A DNA stretch of 64,000 nucleotides from a virus. This document shows positions 17,435-25,165 of this stretch, piece after piece. The translations under genes and the position numbers were made by a program. The stretch spans positions 1 through 64,000 of the IMG/VR virus record IMGVR_UViG_3300042467_002158, one strand, 5' to 3'. The notes beneath the pieces were generated by a model, which did not search any database, was not told where the DNA came from, and saw only the letters and a list, made by a program, of their open reading frames with translations. How positions within the stretch are numbered: the stretch's first letter is position 1; each line of letters begins with the position of its first letter.

Positions 17435-18258
17435 ATAAAATTTTTATTAGAAAATTTTCTGACTTTTGGGGTGAATTTGATTGTTCCTCAAACAGAAACA
17501 TACCAAAAAACTTTAAATGGGTTCCACCTAACACTCAAGAAAAATATGAACATACAATTTATGTTGATAATTATATCTTAACCAAAGGTAATAATGACCC
17601 TTCTAAGAATAAACTTGGATGGTTATTAGAATCCCCTCAGATCAATGAGGGTGTAATTAGGAATATATTAAAAAATATAAAATATTATAGAGACAATTAT
17701 AAACATATTTTTACTTGTGTTGATAGTCTTGTTGAAATCGGACATCCTTTTACATATACAATATCAAATGCCGCTCCATGGATATTGATGGAAAACAGAA
17801 AAATACACCAAAAAACAAAATTAGTTAGTATGATTGCGTCTAACAAAAGTTGGCTTAGAGGTCATCAAGAAAGATTGTCTTGGGTTAGTAAATTAGAAAG
17901 TAAAGTTGACTTATTTGGAACAGGAAGACCAAATCAATTACAAAACAAGGAAGATGGGATAAAGGATTATATGTTCTCCGTATCAATCGAAAATGATATT
18001 TCTGACACATATTTTACAGAAAAATTAACAGATAATTTTGTTATGGGAACAATCCCAATATATTACGGATCAAAAAAAGTTGTTGAAAAATATTTTGACT
18101 CTAGAGGGGTTATTTTCCTTAATGACGACCCAACTTTGTCAACAATTTCGGAAGAACTTTATTACGATATGATGCCGTATATCGAAAAAAACTTTGAATT
18201 AGCAATGAATTTACCAATTGCTGAAGATTATATTTATGAAAATTATTTGAAAAAATGA
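17431..18258 (+). CDS. Family 10-like fucosyltransferase
   Basis: A 275-residue protein whose C-terminal part matches the GT10 alpha-1,3/1,4-fucosyltransferase pattern: YMFSVSIENDISDTYFTEKL followed by DNFVMGTIPIYYGS, the GDP-sugar binding segment, and VIFLNDD. The N-terminal half is more divergent (WGWLLESPQ-like region at about 65-75 and a FTCVDSL strand). It overlaps the GT11 gene by 4 nt (ATGA) and the next gene by 4 nt. Two GDP-sugar-using transferases next to a GDP-sugar epimerase form a coherent sub-pathway. Confidence 0.75.
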   Translation: MNKIFIRKFSDFWGEFDCSSNRNIPKNFKWVPPNTQEKYEHTIYVDNYILTKGNNDPSKNKLGWLLESPQINEGVIRNILKNIKYYRDNYKHIFTCVDSLVEIGHPFTYTISNAAPWILMENRKIHQKTKLVSMIASNKSWLRGHQERLSWVSKLESKVDLFGTGRPNQLQNKEDGIKDYMFSVSIENDISDTYFTEKLTDNFVMGTIPIYYGSKKVVEKYFDSRGVIFLNDDPTLSTISEELYYDMMPYIEKNFELAMNLPIAEDYIYENYLKK

Positions 18259-19067
18259 AATATTTAGTTTTAGGTTCATCAGGACAAATAGGTCTTGAGT
18301 TATGTAAATTTTTAAGAAAAGAAAATCATGATGTTATTGAATTTGACATTGCGTCAAATGATTCACAAGATTTAAGAATTCCAAATGTAATTGACAATCT
18401 AGTTGAGTCATCAGACTTTATAATGTTTTTGGCATTTGATGTTGGGGGATCTAGATATTTGAAAAAATACCAACATACTTATGAATTTATTGAAAATAAT
18501 ACAAAATTAACTTTATACACTTTTGAAAGTTTAAAAAAATTTAATAAACCATTTATTTTTGCTTCGTCTCAAATGGCAAATATGTCATATTCACCTTATG
18601 GTATCTGCAAATCATTAGGTGAAATATATACTAAATCATTAAATGGTTTGACGGTCAAATTCTGGAATGTTTATGGTTTAGAGCATGATTTAGAAAAATC
18701 TCATGTTATAACTGATTTCATTATAAAGGCCAAAGAAGGTAAAATTGATATGTTAACGGATGGGAAAGAAGAACGTCAATTTTTACACGCAGAGGATTGT
18801 TCGAGATGTTTAATGATTCTTTCAGAGAAATATAATGAAATTGATAGAGAATCAAGTTTACATATCACAAATTTTGAATGGACTACAATATTAGAAGTTG
18901 CGGAAATAATTAAAGAATCAATTCCTTGTGAAATAATTCCATCAAATGATATTGATTCAGTTCAATTAAATAAAAGAAACGAACCGGACCCATATATTTT
19001 AAATTTTTGGATTCCAAAAATAAAAATTAAGGAAGGGATTAATAAAATAATAAAAGAAATTCAATGA
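18255..19067 (+). CDS. NAD-dependent epimerase/dehydratase (short-chain type)
   Basis: A 270-residue extended SDR enzyme. It has the N-terminal Rossmann motif VLGSSGQIGLELC, SSQMANMSYSPYGICKSLGE containing the catalytic Ser and YxxxK, and VKFWNVYGLEHD. It likely modifies a nucleotide sugar. Compared with the next gene it is shorter and more divergent, and it lacks the GGxGxxG third glycine pattern of the best-characterised members (GSSGQIG). It overlaps both neighbours by 4 nt. The exact substrate is not predictable. Confidence 0.8.
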   Translation: MKYLVLGSSGQIGLELCKFLRKENHDVIEFDIASNDSQDLRIPNVIDNLVESSDFIMFLAFDVGGSRYLKKYQHTYEFIENNTKLTLYTFESLKKFNKPFIFASSQMANMSYSPYGICKSLGEIYTKSLNGLTVKFWNVYGLEHDLEKSHVITDFIIKAKEGKIDMLTDGKEERQFLHAEDCSRCLMILSEKYNEIDRESSLHITNFEWTTILEVAEIIKESIPCEIIPSNDIDSVQLNKRNEPDPYILNFWIPKIKIKEGINKIIKEIQ

Positions 19068-20098
19068 AAAAAATTTTAGTATTAGGTGGTGGTGGTTTTA
19101 TCGGAGGTCACTTATCAAAACGACTATTTAATGAAGGTAATTACGTTAGAGTTGTTGATATCAAACCAAAACATGAATATTTCGAAACTGAAGAGTTTTG
19201 TAGTGAATATATTTGTGGAGATTTGAGAGACCCTCAAATTGTGTCAAAAATTATGTTTGCACCAAATCAAATATCAATTGACAACAAACAAACATCTTTC
19301 GATGAGGTTTATCAACTAGCGGCAGACATGGGAGGTGCGGGATATATATTTACAGGTGAAAATGATGCAAATGTCATGCACAATTCAGCTTTAGTCAATT
19401 TAAATGTTGTGTATTACGCATCAAAATTTAATGTTAAAAAAATATTTTATTCGTCCTCTGCCTGTATGTATCCCGAACATAATCAATTAGATTCTGAAAA
19501 CCCAAATTGTGAAGAATCATCAGCATACCCTGCTAATCCAGATTCAGAATACGGATGGGAAAAATTATTCAGTGAAAGACTATTTTTTGCTTTTGGCAGA
19601 AATTATGGATTAAATATTAGAGTCGCAAGATTTCACAATATTTTTGGTCCTTATGGAACTTGGGATGGTGGAAAAGAAAAGGCTCCTGCTGCCATGTGCC
19701 GTAAAGCAGCTGAAACACCAGATGGTGGTGAAATAGAAGTTTGGGGTGATGGTAAACAAACAAGATCGTTTTTATATGTTGACGAATGTGTTGAGGCTGT
19801 TTTAAAGTTGATGGATAGTGATTTTGTTGGTCCTGTGAATATTGGGTCTGAAGAAATGGTAACAATAAATGAATTAGCACAAATGGCAATTGATATATCA
19901 AAAAAAGATATTACTATCAATAATATTGATGGTGAGAATTTTTTAGATAAATACGGTTTTAAATGCCCTGTAGGTGTGAGAGGTAGAAATTCCGATAATA
20001 AATTGTATAAATCTAAAGTTGGTTGGGTCGTTTCTGAACCACTAAGAGTCGGAATGGAAAAAACATTCAAATGGATAAATAAACAAGTAAATGGATAG
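19064..20098 (+). CDS. GDP-mannose 3,5-epimerase-like enzyme
   Basis: A 344-residue extended SDR. It carries GGGGFIGGHL (8-17), QLAADMGGAGYIF, SSSACMYPE (about 130-138, with the Cys used in plant GDP-mannose epimerase), the catalytic Y163xxxK167, RFHNIFGPYGTWDGGKEKAP, GDGKQTRSFLYVDECVE and a GVRGRNSDN end. This succession closely matches plant and bacterial GDP-mannose 3,5-epimerases, which make GDP-L-galactose. It would supply a donor for the GT10/GT11 enzymes. Overlaps the preceding gene by 4 nt and the following by 8 nt. Confidence 0.85.
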   Translation: MKKILVLGGGGFIGGHLSKRLFNEGNYVRVVDIKPKHEYFETEEFCSEYICGDLRDPQIVSKIMFAPNQISIDNKQTSFDEVYQLAADMGGAGYIFTGENDANVMHNSALVNLNVVYYASKFNVKKIFYSSSACMYPEHNQLDSENPNCEESSAYPANPDSEYGWEKLFSERLFFAFGRNYGLNIRVARFHNIFGPYGTWDGGKEKAPAAMCRKAAETPDGGEIEVWGDGKQTRSFLYVDECVEAVLKLMDSDFVGPVNIGSEEMVTINELAQMAIDISKKDITINNIDGENFLDKYGFKCPVGVRGRNSDNKLYKSKVGWVVSEPLRVGMEKTFKWINKQVNG

Positions 20099-20537
20099 AC
20101 AAAACAGAACTATCGGAATAACATGCTCAACATTTGATCTTTTACATGCAGGTCATATTATAATGTTAGAAGAATGTAAAAAATATTGTGACTATCTAAT
20201 ATGCGCACTGCAAGTAGACCCGACTATTGACAGACCAGAAAAAAACAAACCAATACAAACTTTGGTTGAAAGATACATTCAATTAGAGTCCGTTAAACAC
20301 GTAGATAAAATTATCCCATATAACACAGAAGAAGATCTTGAATCCATATTTTTATCTTTGGATTTAGATGTCCGAATAATAGGAGAAGAGTATAAAGACA
20401 AAGATTTTACCGCAAAAAACATTTGTCAAAAAAGAGGTATAAGATTCGCCTATAACAAAAGAGATCATAATTTTTCATCTTCTAATTTGAGAAAGTTGGT
20501 TTATGAGCAAGAATCTAATAAAAGGTTTGTTAAATAG
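20091..20537 (+). CDS. Cytidylyltransferase-like nucleotidyltransferase
   Basis: A 148-residue protein of the HxGH nucleotidylyltransferase superfamily: GITCSTFDLLHAGHIIMLEECK holds the HAGH site, followed by IIGEEYKDKDFTAK and the family's late SSSNLRK motif (ISSTxxR equivalent). Relatives include glycerol-3-phosphate cytidylyltransferase (TagD) and the ADP-heptose synthase domain. It probably activates a sugar phosphate or polyol phosphate for the glycan pathway. It begins inside the end of the epimerase gene, supporting a shared operon. Confidence 0.82.
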   Translation: MDRQNRTIGITCSTFDLLHAGHIIMLEECKKYCDYLICALQVDPTIDRPEKNKPIQTLVERYIQLESVKHVDKIIPYNTEEDLESIFLSLDLDVRIIGEEYKDKDFTAKNICQKRGIRFAYNKRDHNFSSSNLRKLVYEQESNKRFVK

Positions 20538-20540
20538 CAT

Positions 20541-21272
20541 ATGCAAAGAAAAAAAACACAACAATCAGAAGACAACTTCACAAAACCACAATCAAAAAAA
20601 GAATTTATTAATTCTGTAATAAAGAAAAAACAAAGGAGTAAGTTTCTTACTGAAAATCAAAAAGAATATTACGATAAATTAATTTCAAATCAGATCACAA
20701 TATGTTCTGGACCTGCCGGTGTTGGCAAAAGTTTTATTGCAATGAAGGCTGCGGTTGATCTATTACTAGATCCAAATAATGGTTATGAAAAAATTATTAT
20801 CGTAAGACCGGCAGTTGAGGCTGAAGAAAAATTGGGATCACTTCCTGGTAATTTGGAAGAAAAATTGGACCCATACATATTTCCGTCTTATTATTTGTTA
20901 AATAAAATTATTGGAAAAGACGCTCGAGAAAAGTTGAAGGATTCTGAAATTATCGAAGTTTTTGCTCTTGCATATATGAGGGGTATGAATATAGATAATT
21001 CAATATTAATTTTTGAAGAGGCTCAAAATTCAACTCCAAATCAAATGAAACTCCTTTTAACACGAATTGGTTTTTCTAGTAAGTTTTTTATTTCAGGCGA
21101 CTTAGAACAAACCGATAGATATAAAGATAAAAAACAATCAGGTCTTTACGATGCAATAACAAGGTTTAATTTTATTAATGACATTGCAACCTTCGAGTTT
21201 AACGATAAAGACGTGGTAAGAAACCCATTAATTTCAAAAATATTAAAAAAGTATGATGAAGATAGGAATTGA
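20541..21272 (+). CDS. phoH: PhoH-like ATPase
   Basis: A 243-residue P-loop ATPase. Walker A is GPAGVGKS (57-64) and Walker B ILIFEEAQN (155-163), followed by the sensor FISGDLEQTDR. PhoH-like genes are frequent in large environmental phages; the protein is an RNA-associated ATPase of uncertain role, in bacteria linked to phosphate stress and RNA turnover. The Lys/Gln-rich N-terminal 35 residues are an addition to the ATPase core. It overlaps the following HAD-like gene by 20 nt. Confidence 0.88.
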   Translation: MQRKKTQQSEDNFTKPQSKKEFINSVIKKKQRSKFLTENQKEYYDKLISNQITICSGPAGVGKSFIAMKAAVDLLLDPNNGYEKIIIVRPAVEAEEKLGSLPGNLEEKLDPYIFPSYYLLNKIIGKDAREKLKDSEIIEVFALAYMRGMNIDNSILIFEEAQNSTPNQMKLLLTRIGFSSKFFISGDLEQTDRYKDKKQSGLYDAITRFNFINDIATFEFNDKDVVRNPLISKILKKYDEDRN

Positions 21273-21915
21273 TGTGAATGGTGTTTTAAGGGACACAATT
21301 CTTAAATTTGATTTAGTTTATCAAAAAAATTTAATAGAAAAAAAAGATGAGGAGTTTTTAGGTCAAACTTTTGAATTAGATCTATCTGGAAATACGTCAT
21401 TAATTGAGTCGGAAGAAAGTAATTTTGAATATAAAAAAATTTCGGAGGTTACGTCTTTAAATCTACAAAACCACTACTCTTTTCAATCGGATGAAGAATT
21501 GTTTAGTTTTTTGTATGAAGACTTTGCCATGGAGATTTTTGGTCACTCACCATCAACAGAAATGACAACATTCAATGTTCTAAACGACATCTACTTTGAA
21601 TTTAGAGATGAATTTCAACTTACTATAGTATCAAACGAAATTGGAAAATCAAAACCATCAACCTTATTTTTTTTATCTAAGTTCGGTTGTTTATTGGAAA
21701 AAGTTATTTTTTACAGTGAATCAACAAAAAATAATATGTGGAATGAAGTTGATATTTTACTTACATCGAATCCTGAGTTATTATTAGATAAACCCGAAAA
21801 TAAAATTGTTGTAAAATACAACACAAATTACAATAAACAAATTGAATCAAAATATGAAATAAATTCTATTTCTGAATTCAGTGAAATGATTAAAAAAATA
21901 AAAAATGTTATTTAA
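21253..21915 (+). CDS. HAD-like protein with altered nucleophile motif
   Basis: A 220-residue protein. The opening MKIGIDVNGVLRDTI resembles HAD-superfamily motif I (DxDGVLxD, as in 5'(3')-deoxyribonucleotidases), but the second Asp, the general acid, is Asn here. LTIVSNEIGKSKPSTLFFL matches motif II/III spacing and DILLTSNPELLLDKP matches the late acidic motif. A phosphatase acting on nucleotides is a reasonable guess, possibly inactive or altered because of the Asn. It overlaps the PhoH stop and the next gene's start. Confidence 0.6.
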   Translation: MMKIGIDVNGVLRDTILKFDLVYQKNLIEKKDEEFLGQTFELDLSGNTSLIESEESNFEYKKISEVTSLNLQNHYSFQSDEELFSFLYEDFAMEIFGHSPSTEMTTFNVLNDIYFEFRDEFQLTIVSNEIGKSKPSTLFFLSKFGCLLEKVIFYSESTKNNMWNEVDILLTSNPELLLDKPENKIVVKYNTNYNKQIESKYEINSISEFSEMIKKIKNVI

Positions 21916-22162
21916 TACTTTTGGTGAAAATTATTATATCGATTTAGATAAATTAGAAAAAGAAATAGAACTAACAAATTCTACAGGAGAAACACAAGTT
22001 CATTTAGTGAAATACGAAATGATAAAGATGATGTTAGAGACCGTTATGACCGAAGCCGAGTCTGTTGATGAAAAATTAGGTCCTAATAATAGCGAATTAA
22101 CTATTCCATTTAAAATTTCTTTTAATACACTTAGAGTAAAGAACATAATAAATAAACTATAA
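21905..22162 (+). CDS. Hypothetical phage protein, 85 aa
   Basis: Small acidic protein with an N-terminal strand pair (FGENYYIDLDKLEKEIEL) and a long helix (VKYEMIKMMLETVMTEAESVDE). No family recognised. It starts inside the end of the HAD-like gene and is followed 6 nt later by a glycosyltransferase, so it is certainly in the same transcript. Function unknown. Confidence 0.55.
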   Translation: MLFNTFGENYYIDLDKLEKEIELTNSTGETQVHLVKYEMIKMMLETVMTEAESVDEKLGPNNSELTIPFKISFNTLRVKNIINKL

Positions 22163-22168
22163 TATATC

Positions 22169-23227
22169 ATGAGCACTGAAAATTACGAAAAATTGGAAAA
22201 ATCCATAAATAATATGAAAGAAAAACTTTCAAGAATTTATTTTGTGGTTCAAGACACTAAAGGAAACGCAAAAGCGTCTGTTAGATACATTTATCAAATG
22301 GCACTAACATTAAAAAGAGGTGGATATAATTCTATCATTTTACACGAAAAACCCGAATACTTTGGTGTTTCTTCTTGGTTAGGTGAAGAGTATATGTCAG
22401 AATTAGAACATAGAGCGATCGAAGGAACAAGTTTAGAAATTTCACCTGACGATTTAATTATCATTCCTGAAATCTACGGATTTGTAATGGATCAAATTAC
22501 AAAACTACCATGTGGTAAAATTGTATTATCACAAGCCTTCGACCATATTTTTGAAACTTTACAACCAGGTCAATCATGGTCTCAGTTAGGGTTTTACAAG
22601 TGTATTACAACATCAAATAAACAAAAAGAATTAATCGAATCGGTAATGAGAAATGTTTCAGTGGATGTTGTTGAACCATACATCTCTGAATGTTTTGAAA
22701 GAAATCCATTCCCACCAAAAACTGTAATTAATATTCACACAAGAGACCAAAGAGACACCGCAAATCTTATCAAAACTTTTTATGTTAAATTTCCACAATA
22801 TAGATGGATTAGTTTTAGAGATTTAAGAGGTTTGTCAGAAAAAGAATTTAGCCAAGGAATGAAAGATAGCTTCATTTCAATTTGGATCGATCAAACAAGT
22901 TCGTTCGGGACATTTCCACTTGAATCTATGAAAATGGGAATTCCTGTGTTAGGATTGGTTCCAGATGTAATTCCTTCTTGGATGAATGAAGATAATGGTC
23001 TATGGATAAACAACAAAACTATAATTGTTGATGTATTGGCTGACTATATCCAAAATTGGTTAGAGGATAATTTAAATCCTGAACTTTTTGAAAGAATGGA
23101 ACAAACTATCAATTCAATTTCAACAAAAGAACAATTTGAAACTAACACTTTAAACCTATTTAATGAACTATTCGAAAAAAGATTACAATCTTTCGAAGAT
23201 CAACTTTCTAAATTTGAAACAATATAA
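22169..23227 (+). CDS. GT4/GT-B type glycosyltransferase
   Basis: A 352-residue protein with a GT-B layout. The N-terminal domain opens RIYFVVQDTKGNAKASVRYIYQMALTL-like sequence (a Rossmann strand and helix, residues 18-45), and the C-terminal donor domain has SFISIWIDQTSSFGTFPLESMKMGIPVLG, the region where GT4 enzymes place the acidic ExxxxG nucleotide-sugar site (PLESMKMG). It is followed by a GT2 gene with a 2-nt gap. Acceptor and donor are unknown. Confidence 0.75.
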   Translation: MSTENYEKLEKSINNMKEKLSRIYFVVQDTKGNAKASVRYIYQMALTLKRGGYNSIILHEKPEYFGVSSWLGEEYMSELEHRAIEGTSLEISPDDLIIIPEIYGFVMDQITKLPCGKIVLSQAFDHIFETLQPGQSWSQLGFYKCITTSNKQKELIESVMRNVSVDVVEPYISECFERNPFPPKTVINIHTRDQRDTANLIKTFYVKFPQYRWISFRDLRGLSEKEFSQGMKDSFISIWIDQTSSFGTFPLESMKMGIPVLGLVPDVIPSWMNEDNGLWINNKTIIVDVLADYIQNWLEDNLNPELFERMEQTINSISTKEQFETNTLNLFNELFEKRLQSFEDQLSKFETI

Positions 23228-23229
23228 TT

Positions 23230-24036
23230 ATGACAACAAAAAACCAAATATCAGTAATTCTTCCTATCAAAACAGGAAAAACTTTAGCCTTCACAGACTT
23301 TTTTGAAAAATGCATTCAGTCTGTAAGATACCAAGACGAATATTTAAAAGAATTAATTATCGTCCATGGAAATGAAGATTATTTGAACTCGTATTTGTAT
23401 GAGTATGATTTCAGTGGTCTGACCGTGACCTTAGAACCATGGACAAGTAAACCCAACTTTTCAAAACAAGTAAACCATGGGGTTAGTATCGCAAACTCTA
23501 ATTGGTGTTCAATTTTAGAATTTGACGACGAATATTCAAACATTTGGTTCAAAAATGTTTCTAAATATATTGATATTTATAATGATGTAGATGCTTTTCT
23601 ACCTATTGTTGTAGATGTTGATGATAAGTTAGTTTTTGCGGGTTTTACAAATGAAGCGACTTTTGCTGCGAATGTCTCATCAGAGATGGGTATTTTAACA
23701 AATGAAACTTTGCAAGGATTTCAAAACTTTCAAATTTCGGGTATGGTATTCAATAAAGAAAAGTATCAAGAAGTTGGTGGTTTGAAATCAAATATGAAGT
23801 TGACTTTTGGTTATGAACTATTTTTAAGATTGACATATAACTCGGCAAAAATTATGACAATCCCTAAAATAGGTTATAAACATACAAATTTGAGAGAGGG
23901 GTCGATCTTTTGGAACTATAAAAATGGTGAAAACAAAATAACTCAAGATGAGGCTAAATTTTGGATTGATTCGGCTAAAAAAGAATATTTCTACACCAGC
24001 GAAAGAGAAATAAAATATGAACCCCAAGAAGTTTGA
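23230..24036 (+). CDS. Family 2 glycosyltransferase
   Basis: A 268-residue GT-A domain: ISVILPIKTGKTLAFTDFFE at the N-terminus, FSKQVNHGVSIANSNWCSILEFDDEYS containing the metal-binding EFDDE, and YELFLRLTYNSAKIMTIPKIGYKHTN-type C-terminal elements. It is the last glycosyltransferase of the island and overlaps the late sigma factor start by 4 nt, which couples glycan genes and late transcription control in one operon. Confidence 0.8.
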   Translation: MTTKNQISVILPIKTGKTLAFTDFFEKCIQSVRYQDEYLKELIIVHGNEDYLNSYLYEYDFSGLTVTLEPWTSKPNFSKQVNHGVSIANSNWCSILEFDDEYSNIWFKNVSKYIDIYNDVDAFLPIVVDVDDKLVFAGFTNEATFAANVSSEMGILTNETLQGFQNFQISGMVFNKEKYQEVGGLKSNMKLTFGYELFLRLTYNSAKIMTIPKIGYKHTNLREGSIFWNYKNGENKITQDEAKFWIDSAKKEYFYTSEREIKYEPQEV

Positions 24037-24776
24037 TGTTAGAAAATGAAACTGAGTTATTAGCAGAAAAGAAAAAGAAAGGAAGAAAACCTAAGTTAAA
24101 TAACTATTTTGATGAACGTGAGGAGACCGCTGTCAAACTTTTTTTGATAGCGGAAACCTTTGAAGAAAAAAATAAGATTTATAATGAGTTTTTAAGACAT
24201 CCTTTAGATAAGATGATTTCTTCTATAATTAGAAGATATAAGTTGTATAGAAAAGATATGAATTATGAAGAAGTTCATGTTGATACACATTCCTTTTTGA
24301 TGACCAAAATTGACAAATTTAAACCATCAAAAGAAAAAAAGGCTTATTCATATTTTGGAACAATTTGTAAGAATTATTTGATGGGTCAAATCATGAAAGA
24401 CCAAAAAGAAATTAATAGAAAAATTTCTTATGAAGACATTTCTTCTGACTTATGCAATCGTCCTGAAATGTCTTACTTAATTGATAAAGATGAAATTAGT
24501 TCAGAATATATTATAAAAAAGTTTTTAGAAAAACTTAGATTTGATTTAGAACAAGATGAACTTGATGAACAAGAAAAAAAATTAGGTTCGGCAATTCACG
24601 ATTTATTCGAAAACTACGGGACAATTTTTCCTGACACAAATAATAATAAATTCAATAAAAATATAATTCTTTTTGAACTTAGGGAAATGACTAATTTATC
24701 TACAAAAGAAATAAGAAACTCTATTAAAAAATACAAAAAAATGTATTACGAGTTAGTCCAAGAATTACTAAAATAA
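24033..24776 (+). CDS. Late-transcription sigma factor, T4 gp55-like
   Basis: A 247-residue protein resembling the T4 gp55 family, minimal sigma factors that direct host RNA polymerase to late promoters together with a sliding-clamp coactivator. The central part carries the family signature: ISSIIRRYKLYRKDMNYEEV, then FLMTKIDKFKPSKEKKAYSYFGTICKNYL (positions about 65-125). The N-terminal 25 residues are Lys-rich (KKKKGRKPK) and could contact DNA. A C-terminal helical region (NIILFELREMTNLSTKEIRNS) is longer than in T4. It is the natural partner of the TATTTAT motifs described here. Confidence 0.82.
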   Translation: MMLENETELLAEKKKKGRKPKLNNYFDEREETAVKLFLIAETFEEKNKIYNEFLRHPLDKMISSIIRRYKLYRKDMNYEEVHVDTHSFLMTKIDKFKPSKEKKAYSYFGTICKNYLMGQIMKDQKEINRKISYEDISSDLCNRPEMSYLIDKDEISSEYIIKKFLEKLRFDLEQDELDEQEKKLGSAIHDLFENYGTIFPDTNNNKFNKNIILFELREMTNLSTKEIRNSIKKYKKMYYELVQELLK

Positions 24777-24787
24777 AAAATATTGAC

Positions 24788-25159
24788 ATGCCAAGACCAC
24801 CAAAAAAAGAAATTAATTTAAGTAAGGATTCTATGTTGGCATTGATGCAAGAAATTTACAATGAACTTGTAGAACAAAGACAAACCGCAATTAGAATTCA
24901 AAACAAAATGCTAACAATGATGAAAGAACCCGAGGATATGACATTGATCGGGCCGGTGATTGAAAAACAACAAAAAATTATTAACGATTGTGTTGAAAAA
25001 AAACTTACTTTATCAAAATTGCAAGCACAAATGTGGCAAAAAAACACAGATAAAGAAGAAGACTTTACTCTAACCGATTTAGATATTGACGATGAAACTT
25101 TTCAAAATTTGTTAAAAAAAGATATTAGCAAAGACACTACTTATAAAATGAAGAAGTAA
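24788..25159 (+). CDS. Hypothetical phage protein, 123 aa
   Basis: Mostly helical, Lys/Gln/Glu-rich protein with a Met-rich helix (IRIQNKMLTMMKEPEDM) and an acidic segment near the end (DFTLTDLDIDDETFQNLLKK). It directly follows the gp55-like gene (11 nt) and precedes a baseplate-type gene by 6 nt. The position and small, acidic, helical nature are compatible with a late-transcription coactivator like T4 gp33 or with a tail assembly factor, but I see no specific motif for either. Confidence 0.55.
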   Translation: MPRPPKKEINLSKDSMLALMQEIYNELVEQRQTAIRIQNKMLTMMKEPEDMTLIGPVIEKQQKIINDCVEKKLTLSKLQAQMWQKNTDKEEDFTLTDLDIDDETFQNLLKKDISKDTTYKMKK

Positions 25160-25165
25160 TAAAAA

